From contig JAKMXF010000255.1 in assembly GCA_024704765.1 (NCBI GenBank), positions 1 through 64,000 on the forward strand: a stretch of 64,000 nucleotides of DNA. The letters are read 5' to 3'. The DNA is from Oopsacas minuta (taxonomy: Eukaryota > Porifera > Hexactinellida > Lyssacinosida > Leucopsacidae). A program made the translations under genes and the position numbers. Under the pieces are notes generated by a model. It was given only the letters and a program-made list of their open reading frames with translations. It did not search any database and was not told where the DNA came from. Of this stretch, positions 38,952-50,104 are shown in pieces. Each line of letters starts with the position of its first letter. The first letter of the stretch is position 1.

Positions 38952-41900
38952 TCAGATTTTCATAGCTACTTTTTGGGTTATATTTTTCTCCAAAAGCATT
39001 CTTTCATCATCATGCAGGTCACGTTTGTCCAAGGGATCTGATCCTTTCACGACTTCTAGGTTCTTGGATGTTTCCCGTAGTGGCCATTTAGTTCGTGTGT
39101 TGGAAGCACTAGTCGGCCTTTCTGGCTTGGATGCTGTTTGTTTCTGAGTGACGTCACTCGTGGCTGCACTCCCAGGCCTTACATGCTTCGTCACAATAGA
39201 TTCATTCTGTAGCCACATCTGTCTTGTGTCAGCTGTTTTCTTAGATAAAGTCTTCTCAACTTCTCTGTCTCTGATGTCAAATGTTTCCTGTTCGTTTGGT
39301 TTGCGAGTGGGAGAGCAGAACGGAGAGTTGCTGGGGCTGTTACTCTGACTCCGTAGCTTTACCTCAGTCCACGAGGGAGGAGAGGAGTTAGGAGTAACTC
39401 GGGGAGAGGGAGACTCACTTCCTGAATTTGAGCATTGTTTGAGTTTAGGAAATACGAAATGAGATGGCATAACAGCAACTACATGTCCTGCTGCTGAAGA
39501 TGATATGCTCGTTCTCTTGTTTGGTGTTTGTTCATGCTGTTTCTTCTGTTTGAGATCTGCATTCTTCCAGATTTGTTTTGTGTTTGTCACCTGTTGTATC
39601 AGCTGTTGTTCTGCCTCTCTATTACCACGGATATCCAGAATAGGCTTAGAATTGTCCGGCAAGGAAATATCCATAAAGGAATCCGAGGGAATCACAGATC
39701 CCACTTTATCAGCTGTTAATTGTACCGAAATATCTGAATTATCAGGTAATGATAAGGATTGATCAACGGTAGATGTGATAGGGGTTTCTCTTACAGAAAC
39801 AAGTTTAGGTATAAGAGGAGTGCTAGTGGTAACACTGTTACTAGACGGATTAGGTATAGTATACACGGTAGTTGTAGTAGTTGTAGTGTGTGCGTAAGCT
39901 TCGGGTTGTTTGAGTGAAGTATTAGGAGTAATAAATACGTCATTCTTGGGACTAGAAGATTCTAGTGAGAGGAAATCCTGACTGCTTGAACATTGTGAGT
40001 CTGTAGAACGATAAGGGGAGGAGGTGAGCCTTGGGGGAGACCATGGAGACTTGGAAAGAGGGTGTACAGCTTGCTCTAGAGGTGAGGTTATTCCATTGTT
40101 GACTATCTGTAGAGGAGATGGCCGTATTTGCATCGGCAATGGCTTGAATATTGAGTTTGGAGATTCGTTAGACTTGACAGAATTGCTCGGAAGTTTGGCC
40201 CTGACAGCAGGAGGAGATTGTGTCCATATCGGTGGGAAAGAATTGAACTTAACAAAATCAGATTTAGTCTCAGTGAAAGAAGCATTAAGATCTTCTGGTA
40301 TATTCTTAAGACTAGGAATAGCATCGTATATCTCTTTCTCAAAGAATCGTATATCTTTATGGTTAAATTTCTTGCTTTTCCTTCCATCTCCTGTCATTGA
40401 TAGTGAAGCTAGTTTATGACATACAGTATCTAATTTCCTCTCCAAACACTGGAAAGGTTTACTCAAATCAAATCCAAGATTCAACACTAACAAATCTTCC
40501 ATTATAGTCCATTGACATTGCATCATGAATTGTCTACCAGTTTGGAATTGCCATACACGATGATAGAATGCCTGACTAATCAGAGGTATTCTATAGTACT
40601 TCTCGTCTACAGAGTGCGACTGACAGTTCCTGAATATGTATATGATAAGTTCTAGAGTGTAACGGGAGTCCTCTAGTCCTACCTCCTGTACCAACATTTC
40701 TAACAGCTGTTTCAGGGTGTCTGTCACCTGTCGACTGAAAATGAACCCTCCAGATAGTTTGCTACGAGCCAAGGAGGTCGGAGATAACTTCTTTTCAATA
40801 ACCATTGGGCTATCCGTTCTTAATAATGACAAGTTTTCGCATGATGAGTTTTCTTTTCGTGGTTCCACCATTAATGAGTCAAAAGCTATCGTGAATGATC
40901 TCTCCCGTGAAGGATCAATAGGATTATCAGGTTTCGTTTCTGGTGTGTCTCTCTGTGTATATTTTCTAGAGGGACGGGATAGGCTAGGAGAGGGAGAGAG
41001 GTCTGTTGTTGAATTATCAGAAGCGAAGTCATCTAACTTTTCAAGTATAGAGCTTGATTGTGTTATAGGGAGTATATCTGGTGAACTAACTGATACTTCT
41101 GGGAAGAGAGAACTGTCTGATTTCAAGGATTCTAGCTCCTCAGGAATTGAAGAAATGTTAATAACCTCAGCTTTCAAATCTTTCTTCCTAAAGTTGTATA
41201 AATAGTATAAAAATAATTTGAACAAAAGCATGTGTGATATTTAATTTTACGTTTTCTTCTGCATGAATGAATTCAAGAATTTCTTAGCAGGACTGCTGAA
41301 TTTTCCAATAGACATCTCCTTATTCAGAGCTGGTTCCGAATAAGTCCTCTTCAATCCAACCGCAGGTACATTATCTATACCAGCAACAGGAGAAGCTATT
41401 CTATGTTGCTTTTTGTTGGTTAACTTCCGTATATGAGCTCTTCTAGAATGTCGTCTCTGAAGGGGTGAGGCGGCTTTTACAGTGTTTAATCCCCATTTTT
41501 CAATTTCATCTGGATCATCAGTATCATATAAATGTCTTATATCTCCAGCTACTAGCACCTGTTGATAATAGAAAACAGCCTTCAAGATTATGCCTCAATG
41601 CTACCAGATAATGCTGAAATAATCTCGTCAGCAAACCTCTGATACGAAACGAATTTTGTAAACTTAATATTTATCTCAAAATCTATTAATGATGAAAATT
41701 AATACGATTTTGCAGATAATTAGCTGATTGCTAATTTGATTCAAACATCATCAAATGCAAATACCATTACAACAGTTACGTAACCACGTGATAATGTGAT
41801 AATGTGATAATGAATACAGTTGTTGATTTATGTGATGCCATTAATGTATCATTGTTAATCAAGCAATTATTACCTCGTGAGATAAATTATATCTGGTATG

Positions 41901-44192
41901 CGGGTCGATAGAGTATTTTGCATAATTCTTGAGAAGTCTCTGTGGTGTAGTCTGTGACAACAGCTGTAAGATAGCCTCTCTCTCCTCCAGTAGCATGAGA
42001 GGATCGTACCCTTTCACATACCCTCTTATCATCCAGGCTGCATCAAACGCGCCCAGGAATCCCCTGGCTAATCCAGAGCCAGTGGGCCAGAAAGGCTCAA
42101 TGAGTGTGTCACCTGCAACGAGAAGAAGGAGAGATTTGCCTTTGCGTTTGATAATTTTACTCGCATGTTGTGAGGCGAAAAGAGATGTGAAGTCGAAGAG
42201 AGCGACATCATTCTCTCCCTATAGCAACCAGATATGATAATAGAAATGTTGCATTAGATAATTAGACATATTATTACACCAATTGTGACCCTAATCGACA
42301 ATAAACCTTCGATCCAAAAGACAATAAAATCGCACTTGAATAGACTAATTCTAAGTTAATGACTTAATCACATAATTCACGAATATTTGCAACTACAGTA
42401 CTAACCACTAATGATAACACAATAATGTGGATAGCTGAATGGAAGAATGGTGTGTTTATGAATGAATTATGTAAGTTCGTGTTTTGTGTAGTAATCTATA
42501 CAAATGTACCTGATGGGTTTTGGAGAACTCAAAATGCGGCATTTTCCCTTCAGTAGCGTATTTAGCCGATTCAATCGCGAAATTCTCCAGTTTCTTCTGA
42601 TTGATATTATGCGGGTCTGTTAACCTGATTGCATCTGAATAATCCTTCCTAAGAACTCCCTTCTTTATCAAGCTTTGTCTCTTAGCTGTCATTACGTAGT
42701 AGTGTGTCTCATCCTAGCAAATATTAATGATAATGCTTAGATGCAATTTCATATCTTCTAAGTGATAATCAATACAAGCAAAATCTTATCAGTTCAGATT
42801 GAATGAACAAGATATGCTCGTAACAGCCACGAAAAATCCAAATTACAAGTCTATACATTTTAAAACAAACTCAACCACTAAAATTTGTTAATACTTTCTA
42901 ATAATTACTGATAGTTTCACTGAATTTGTAAGTATCGGAAACTAGGATGTAACATAATTGGTACAGTAATGCAGTATAATTGTAGGCAGCAATTATTCGA
43001 GAGTATTTGTTATCTACTTTAGCTCAATCAGGAAAATGGGGAAATAGATCTGCAACTATAGTTACGTATTAATATCAATTTATCAGCTGGGTTTAATTTA
43101 AGTGCTAGAAAGCGCATTTACTGTCATTTATATTACCTTATAGTATACTATGTTCTCAAGGTCTATCCCGTGTTCTTTAGAGAGTTTCTTGAACCAATCT
43201 TGATGGTATGTGTATGAAATTCCTGAAATCTCAGAGACTTCATTCTCTTTTGGTGTATTCATATTGACAAAATTAAAACTTATCCCGATGGCTAGTTTTG
43301 CTCGAAATTCTTTCTTCTTAAAATCTAGAGTGTATTTCTTCCCATCAGCTGTTAGAATTACGTCATAAGTTCTAAAGTTTGCATCAGATAGACGGGGTTC
43401 ACATTGTACACCCCAGCCGTCCTCTTTTGATCTAGGTTCTGTGTATCGAATGAATTTTGTGTTATGGTAGATGTTAACACCTGTAAATGGTAAATAATTA
43501 ATAGTTTCACTTAATACAGACAATTATGCTACAAACTATATTGATGGAGGGAATCAGATAGAATATATGTTTGTTAAGATAACACTGATATCTCTAATCA
43601 CTAACTCACCTAGTATGAGACATATCTTCATTAGAATAACTTGAGCTGCTCTGATACAAATATGGTCCAGCTGTCCTGAACAGAACTTCCCATAGAACAT
43701 CTTAGCTTCCAATCCTTTAAGATCCTCGACTAGAAACGGCCATAAATGTAGACAGTTATTCCTTGAGAAACTATTTCTCATTTCAATTAGGTCCACCTTA
43801 GCTCCCATAAATGCGGCTTCTATTGCAAACCTCAGTCCTACTGGCCCTGCCCCTACGACTAATATTCTCTTCCCTTCACAAATACGCTCTTCTGTGTCTC
43901 CGAAGTATTCCCTGTGTTCTGGGAGACTCGAACGACCTAGTAGTGTCCGTAAAAGACGCTCTCCTTTCCATATTTTTGAGTCGGAAAGTCTCTCAGTAAA
44001 GAGACGTGCGTTTTCCGTCCAATTCGAGTCCTCAGGGATATTGTACTCTTGTCGTAACTGTGAATACAATTCCTGAATGGTGTCGATACTCTGTTCCGTA
44101 GCTGGACTGTCAATAAACGCTAACAACGAATCATCGCTTATACTCGATTGACTGTGAAGAGATGCTGTACTACCAGAATTTCCAAAATCCAT
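38952..44192 (-). CDS. MICAL flavoprotein monooxygenase with novel C-terminal half (PUB-like, no CH/LIM)
   Basis: Six exons: complement(38952..41187, 41251..41558, 41874..42218, 42510..42713, 43137..43480, 43610..44192); 4,020 nt, 1,339 aa, intact frame. Exons 1-5 encode a MICAL FAD monooxygenase, the enzyme that oxidises actin methionines: Rossmann motif [65 protein letters not shown] (split by intron 2) and AGDTLIEPFWPTGSGLARGF. The usual CH domain, LIM domain and bMERB coiled coil are not found. Exon 6 instead encodes a Ser-rich linker, a helical block resembling a PUB domain (LIIYIFRN, DEKYYRIP, AFYHRVWQF, LLVLNLGFD) and a long Ser/Pro tail with three T(K/R)xxW motifs. The exon 5/6 join uses a 63-nt intron (AC|GTAAAA ... 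TTTAG|GAAG). If it were not spliced, the enzyme would stop at 41247 and exon 6 would be a separate gene. Confidence 0.85.
41788..41811. repeat. (GTGATAAT)3 short tandem repeat
   Basis: Three perfect 8-bp units inside the MICAL intron 41559-41873. Confidence 0.85.
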
Positions 44193-45471
44193 TTATTCTC
44201 TTTTACTGTAGTTCAATGGAACTGTTTTTATTTAATACTCTTAATCTCTACACTATTTATATGGGAATCTTGTATGTATATTGAAAGTAAAAGGAGCAAG
44301 CTGAGTTTATACAGTGGCCTATCGTACAAACCTATGCTAGATGGAACGCGAACAATTGTGAAGCAATGATAGAGTAATAAAGAATTTCTTAGAATTTGGT
44401 TTGCAAAGATTTGGAGTTTCAAGAATAGATACAAAATGGACAATTTATCTCAAGGTTTCATTACGAAAACTAGATTCAAACGGCAGAACAGGCACATATG
44501 GGTAATTACCCTGTTTATCTCTCAAACGTAGAAGCATGCAATCGTTGTTAACCAATTCAAACTGTAAATTGCTAAAATTACATAAATTATTAGGCGGAAA
44601 ATCTGATGGAATAATCTACCTCAAAATGATCAGAGAAAGGTACGAGTAGTGTATGCTATAGTTATAGGGCATATCATATGCTAATTGTATTCTCAATCTG
44701 CATAATTTACATTCCAATCCTCCAATACGAGTGCTATAATTATACTAAGTAATGGCTACTCATATAATATGATACAATTATATGTGTTTGGAACTAAGAA
44801 GGAGATACAGTGGAACCTTCAGAAGCGGGGACCAAATATTGGAGACCAATTTCCACGCTTTAGGAGGTTCTACCGTAGACCATTCAATTACTGTTGAATC
44901 CTGTGTATGTATCCTATTACAAATAGTAGAGGTATGATTATGTCTAACAATGCGATTGGTCACCAAATAAGAACAATTATCTCTGAGTTCATCAAATTAA
45001 CTTATGGAATCATGTAACCCTCGTATTTGAAGTTCAGATCATATCTAAAATGAATGATCGAACTCTTAACAATTAAAGTTCACTACTGCCATAACGATAT
45101 AATAAACTTGTAGGAGTTAGAATGAATAGTTAATCTTTTGAAAAGTATTCAAGGAAATTGATAGAGTAAATTATTAATAGAAAGTCAGCGAATTTCCATC
45201 AATACAGAGAATCTTTTCAATAGTATGTCACATATATTATAGAAGTAATCATAATGTAGTGATAACCTAGGTTGTAATTGAGGTAATTTGTTTATTCTTA
45301 CGACACAATGATGCCTCCTACGGATATGATAACACAGGAACAACAACATCATTGGTAAGATATTGATAACTGCCCCAAATATTATATAATAACATATTAC
45401 AGTTTGATATAACACGATAATGTCAAGTAATGTCATACAATTGTGTGACAAGTGATAGGTTGTTATTGAGT
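44193..45471. other. intergenic, MICAL upstream / DNAL4 downstream
   Basis: About 1.3 kb of AT-rich sequence holding the MICAL promoter and DNAL4 3' UTR. A short MITE-like remnant (CAGTGGAACCTTC ... GGAGGTTCTACCG) lies at about 44808-44876. No coding region is supported. Confidence 0.5.
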
Positions 45472-45840
45472 TTAAGTTGTACACTTCCAAACACAAATCC
45501 CAAGACTTCCTCCGAAGAAAATATACGTTATATGTTTCATAGTGTAGCTAATATCAAAACTGAATCCTTCACCTACTACAACACACCATGGAGGTCCGAA
45601 TTTCTTATCCATACTCTCCTTTATCATTTTAGCTGCATTCTCATTATTAGAAGAAAACTTCTCACAAGCTGTTACCGATATCTCCATTGCTTCAGTTAAC
45701 ATATCTTCATTCATGTCTGAGTACTTAACAAGAGCGTAGTTGTGCTGTCGCCTGAAATCCCCCTCGTCTGTCTGTGGAGCTACAGGCTCAGTAGTAGTTC
45801 CTTCTGGAGGTTGTGCTGGAGCAGTCTCTGGTTCTGTCAT
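45472..45840 (-). CDS. DNAL4: axonemal dynein light chain 4
   Basis: LC8-type light chain of axonemal outer-arm dynein. Single exon, 122 aa (human 105). From residue 30 on it tracks DNAL4: LVKYSDMNEDMLTEAMEI, ACEKFSSNNENAAKMIKE, MDKKFGPPWCVVVGEGF and the end FFGGSLGICVWKC. The first 28 residues are a Pro/Thr/Glu-rich extension. It belongs to DNAL4 rather than DYNLL because of the SNNENAAKMIKE and GICVWK signatures. Its presence fits an animal with motile cilia or flagella. Confidence 0.94.
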   Translation of the reverse strand: MTEPETAPAQPPEGTTTEPVAPQTDEGDFRRQHNYALVKYSDMNEDMLTEAMEISVTACEKFSSNNENAAKMIKESMDKKFGPPWCVVVGEGFSFDISYTMKHITYIFFGGSLGICVWKCTT

Positions 45841-46784
45841 TTGTAGATAAGTTCAGATGGCTTGGAAATACGTTATACAGTTATTATCGCCTGCAGACCC
45901 TATTAGTAAAATTAATTATCAATTATAAACCAAATAATTATGTGAGATCTGTGGATATATGCTCCAAATAGGAAACAGTTGTACCTCTCTTTCTTCTATT
46001 CAAATTAACAGTGAATAAGTTTGTATGAATTAGCAATTATTCCACCGGAATACAATAGAATAATTTACAAATAATTAGCTCATCGATTCCACAGCCAAAT
46101 TTCAAGTTTCATAAAGTCATATAATAAGAAGGAAATGGTTAGATTGGATGATATTTTTGTGATGTAGGATTCGCAGAAAAATTCTGCAAAACTGGAGATA
46201 GGATATGATCAATGTAATGTTCCACAAATCGGCATTTGATGTAGAGTTCAGGTATTATGTAAAAATAGTTCTCAGCAGAAAGACATCTGAGACCATTGAC
46301 AATGAACAATTATATAACCATAAACCAGATGAGAACATGATGTAGCTCAATTGAATTGCATTTCTAATTAAGTTTGTTACGTATTTGGGAGCGATGTTAC
46401 GAGTTCAGCTTTTATTAGAAAATCAAAATTGTGCAAATTACCCCATAGAATATTAACACTTAACCAGAGAACAATAGTTATAACAGGAAACATCAAAGTA
46501 GAAATTAACTTGTAATAAAAGTAATCAAAGGGTGTATTGTATAGATATTATGGCACATATTAGTGTATTAGATGTATGTAGCATACAACAAATTGTTAGT
46601 TATCTATTAGAATCAAAGTTCGAAGTTGCTAATAACCATTAACGTGTTACGTGAGGTATACGAAACAATTAATATATATATGTTAACTCTAACAGACTAA
46701 TAAATAGATACATAATAACAATTGCTTGCTAATCATAAAATATTCTCTAAATAAAACTCTAAATATAGTTATTTATAGCTTATC
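45841..46784. other. intergenic, DNAL4 upstream / ZDHHC17 downstream
   Basis: About 940 nt, strongly AT-rich. It holds the DNAL4 promoter and ZDHHC17 3' UTR. No gene, RNA or repeat family recognised. Confidence 0.5.
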
Positions 46785-48416
46785 CTATACAACTAACTCT
46801 GATTTCTCCAGCTGTTTAATAGGAGGTATGATATGCAGAAATCCTAACACATTTTTGACGATACCTCTGCTGAATGGATTCTTAAGGTGCCCTTGAGAGT
46901 CCATCATGAATTTATACTGCTTGTAGTGTAAATGTTCGTGTGTAGTTAACCCAGCACCGATTAGTAGCAGATTATAGAACAGTAGGAATGTCATTGGAAC
47001 GCCGAATAAAGCTTCTAAAAATCCGCTTATGAATATCATTATGTCACTTCCATGTAAGGCCATCATTTTCAGATACATATAGCCAGATAGCCAACCATTA
47101 ATATTAAGCAGAAGTAGGAAAGTAATGAAGGAAACTCTATTACGAAGTCCAACACAGTTATTTACCCAAGGACAATGGTGATCAAAATGGTTAATACATC
47201 TTTTACACAATCTGCAATGTCTAGCCCTAGGTGGTCTCACTAGTTTACAGGTATGACATAATGATAGCATTGGATTATGATAGTCATCTGCTTCTATGTT
47301 CTCTCTCGTGTGTGGTTCTGTCCGTAACTTCTGCATTACCAGCTCGTACTCTTCAGTATTACATGGGAGATAGCCCGGCTTCGTGTAAGCTGCTACGAGA
47401 TAGAATATCCACATTATAGCATTGGATACTATGAACCATGTATGCATGTGATACCAATTTTGGAATGTTGGAATGAATAGCTTGTAATAATAAAATGGAT
47501 AGCCCCAGAATAGCATAGCACACAGGAAAAATATAACTTGCCATCTTCCGCGAGTATTCGGGCCGTATATCAGAGACTGTAAGGATAGAGTAGGTCCTGA
47601 ACTCTCCCCATATAGCGCCATAGCTATATTATTGTACTTACGTTTGATAGCTAACATAACTGCAGTGTTCCCATTGAGATCTTTAATCTGAGGATCCAAG
47701 CCTTTATCCATAAATAGTTCTACTGTAGTAATGCTATTACTCATGACTGCCAGGTGAAGACAATTCTGTCCGCATTTATCCAGTAGATGTGGGTTTATGC
47801 CTATATTCATCAGATATTGTGCCGTCTCCATATGCCCGTTGTAAGCAGCCCAATGTAAAGCGGTATCCCCATCAGGATCAGTCATCATAATCTCAGCCCC
47901 GTTGGTAACAAGATACACACATATACCAGTTTGTCCGTATTGAGCAGCTGTCATTAATGGGGTGTAGCCCTTCCCACAGACCTCCTCTATGGATATTCCC
48001 TTACTTATTAGGTAGTTTGTGATAGGGAGAGATCCGTAGATTATTGCCCAATGGATCGGCTTCATACCAAGACCGTCACGAGTACACGCGTTTATCGGAG
48101 CTCCTGAATCAGTGAAGAACTTAAGCAGCTCTAAGTGACAACCCTGACAAGCTTTATGGACAGGAGAGTGACCCTTGATATTAAATTTATGCAATATATG
48201 CCTCCCCTTACGCTTTACCAGTTCCTCACATCTAGCCTTATAGCCATTACGGGCTGCATTGATAATGTCCTGCTTACCGATCTGCTTCTGCTCATCAGGG
48301 GGTAGGTCGGGGTGTTCCTCTCCAGAATCTGTCTCCTCAGATTGTGAGTCTGACTCAGAGCTTGTCACATTCTCTTCTACATATGTAATAGCTGATGTCT
48401 GTATTTCTTCTGCCAT
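46785..48416 (-). CDS. ZDHHC17: ankyrin-repeat palmitoyltransferase, ZDHHC17 (HIP14)-like
   Basis: Golgi/vesicle protein S-acyltransferase that palmitoylates SNAREs and other substrates recruited by its ankyrin domain. Single exon, 543 aa (human 632). After an acidic N-terminus, residues about 50-265 contain six to seven ankyrin repeats (GHSPVHKACQGCHLELLKFF, GDTALHWAAYNGHMETAQYL, GQNCLHLAVMSN). Two transmembrane helices follow (IFFLCAMLFWGYPFYYY; WFIVSNAIMWIFYLVAAY), then the catalytic Cys-rich domain with CHTCKLVRPPRARHC and DHHCPWVNNCVG, and two more helices. The catalytic DHHC Cys and zinc ligands are intact. ZDHHC13 is the alternative paralogue, but the active-site spelling DHHC favours ZDHHC17. 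Confidence 0.93.
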   Translation of the reverse strand: MAEEIQTSAITYVEENVTSSESDSQSEETDSGEEHPDLPPDEQKQIGKQDIINAARNGYKARCEELVKRKGRHILHKFNIKGHSPVHKACQGCHLELLKFFTDSGAPINACTRDGLGMKPIHWAIIYGSLPITNYLISKGISIEEVCGKGYTPLMTAAQYGQTGICVYLVTNGAEIMMTDPDGDTALHWAAYNGHMETAQYLMNIGINPHLLDKCGQNCLHLAVMSNSITTVELFMDKGLDPQIKDLNGNTAVMLAIKRKYNNIAMALYGESSGPTLSLQSLIYGPNTRGRWQVIFFLCAMLFWGYPFYYYKLFIPTFQNWYHMHTWFIVSNAIMWIFYLVAAYTKPGYLPCNTEEYELVMQKLRTEPHTRENIEADDYHNPMLSLCHTCKLVRPPRARHCRLCKRCINHFDHHCPWVNNCVGLRNRVSFITFLLLLNINGWLSGYMYLKMMALHGSDIMIFISGFLEALFGVPMTFLLFYNLLLIGAGLTTHEHLHYKQYKFMMDSQGHLKNPFSRGIVKNVLGFLHIIPPIKQLEKSELVV

Positions 48417-48599
48417 GGATCGTAGCTAGATATTGGGAATACTTGTACCAACGAATAAGAAACAAATGTATTCAATAACCAACAGTAATTCAATAGAAAT
48501 AATGATATTATGACTTTAGCGGTAACAAAACATGGAAACAGAAGAGCATTATTATATTTCAGTAATACACAACACGTAGTTCATAACCATAAGAATGTA

Positions 48600-49829
48600 T
48601 TAGAAGCATTGCAGGACATGATTTGGGTTATCCGACACTACATAGAGTAAGCCTGTATGAGATACTGCTATGCCATTAGGTTTCTTGAATTTCCCTTCCT
48701 TCTCTCCTTTGCCCCCTAGCCTATACAAGATGTTACCCCACTGGTTGTAAACCCTTACCACATGATTGCCATCAGATATCAAAATGTTTTCAGCTCTGTC
48801 TAGACAGAAGAAGAAGGCATTCTTTATTTGCATATCAAAATCGAATTCTTTCTTTATGATCGATTTAATCAAGCTATCACCGTCATCAGTGAATATATGG
48901 ACACAGTATGACCCCCAGTCTAGCACAAATATCAAGGTTGGCGTCAGCTTAACATCATGTGGATATCTCAGTTTCGTATTTCCAAACTGTTTCAAGAAAG
49001 ACAACTCGCTACTGTAAATACATACCCTATTATTTTCACTATCAGCTATGTATAGTTGTGAAAACGAATCTGCAGCTAGACCTTGAGGGGAGCAGAAATC
49101 CCTCTCTCCAGATCCTTTCTTCCCGACCTTGTCTATCAATCTCAGTGTTTCTTTATCAAACTTAAATATCGAATGATGTTCTATGTCAGTAACGAACATA
49201 TTATTTTCCGTTACACACACACCGAATGGACTACTCAAAATACATTTCCCAAACTTAGCTACAAATTGTCCTTTATCATCGAATATCTGAATTCTGCCAT
49301 TATTACGATCTGCAACTAATATTTGGTTATTCACTTCATCTATAGCTAAGCCACGGGCTCCGTCGAATTGACCAGGAGATGATCCTCTCTTCCCAACAGC
49401 AAAGCGTGGGTTTGTCCGCAGAGAATATTCTGGAACATCTGACTTGATCAGCTGACCAAAATTAAATAGTTCCTTCTCTAAAGCTTCCAAATCTGGAGAA
49501 ATGAAATGGAAGAAAGGTACAGGTTCTGGAGTTGATAATCGTACCATTTTAAGCTTGAAAGATTTTAAAGTTTCATCCTGAACATCGCTCGTAAAATTTT
49601 CTCGTACGCGAACGCCACTTAACGCTTGCTCTAGATCCTCAATCTCAGTCAAGGATTTCTGACGAGCATTCTCCTTTCTTTTATATTCACACCTCGTTCT
49701 GTTAATAATCGCGATTAATCTCGATCTTCTGTTATTCAATATATGTATTAACCCATTGAAGAGGTGGTCAATAGAGTCTATTACCTGCTGGAAAGCGTCA
49801 CATTTCTCTGTAGTAGTATTTTCTGCCAT
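48600..49829 (-). CDS. coiled-coil / NHL beta-propeller protein (second copy)
   Basis: Single exon, 409 aa. A helical N-terminus (residues 10-85, NRRSRLIAIINRTRCEYKRK) precedes six NHL blades at about residues 150-409: GSSPGQFDGARGLAIDEVNN, ILVADRNNGRIQIFDDKGQF, GSGERDFCSPQGLAADS, LYIADSENNRVCIYSSE, and the final KEGKFKKPNGIAVSH. It is closer to canonical TRIM2/3/71 blades than the gene at 24327. It also lacks RING and B-box zinc ligands. Probable roles (RNA or protein binding through the propeller) come from the family only. Confidence 0.86.
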   Translation of the reverse strand: MAENTTTEKCDAFQQVIDSIDHLFNGLIHILNNRRSRLIAIINRTRCEYKRKENARQKSLTEIEDLEQALSGVRVRENFTSDVQDETLKSFKLKMVRLSTPEPVPFFHFISPDLEALEKELFNFGQLIKSDVPEYSLRTNPRFAVGKRGSSPGQFDGARGLAIDEVNNQILVADRNNGRIQIFDDKGQFVAKFGKCILSSPFGVCVTENNMFVTDIEHHSIFKFDKETLRLIDKVGKKGSGERDFCSPQGLAADSFSQLYIADSENNRVCIYSSELSFLKQFGNTKLRYPHDVKLTPTLIFVLDWGSYCVHIFTDDGDSLIKSIIKKEFDFDMQIKNAFFFCLDRAENILISDGNHVVRVYNQWGNILYRLGGKGEKEGKFKKPNGIAVSHTGLLYVVSDNPNHVLQCF

Positions 49830-50104
49830 AGTAACAGTAGAAGACGAATGGAATTTATCACAAATTATTATTCTTACTTATTTATGTAATTCGGTTGCGC
49901 ATATAACAATTAAATTAACAAAAATGCAATCAAATTAATTATCTAAGAATATTGATTAAAATCGTCAGTAAGAAGTGGTCAATCACACGAACATGACTCG
50001 ATTTCTAAGGAAGGCAGTAAGAAGATTAGTCAGTTGTAATCACAAAGTCGGAAGGAATTGCTACCAGTAATAGGATAGAATGTTGGTTGCACTTTGAGAT
50101 GTAA

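Noticed and set aside
40103-40387. Antisense open frames across MICAL exon 6 and similar antisense frames over TOP3A, Hsp70 and FCHSD2
   Set aside because: Shadows of the real coding strand, with no independent domain or start context.
38952-41231. Independent gene for the large exon downstream of the MICAL enzyme domain
   Set aside because: The apparent N-terminus before 41187 is intron sequence; splicing AC|GTAAAA to TTTAG|GAAG keeps the frame with a 63-nt intron typical of this genome. Kept as an alternative in the feature entry.
41247-41250. Premature stop ending the MICAL protein after its FAD domain
   Set aside because: The TAA is formed by the splice donor GTAAAA of the short intron; reading through it is only needed if the intron is retained.
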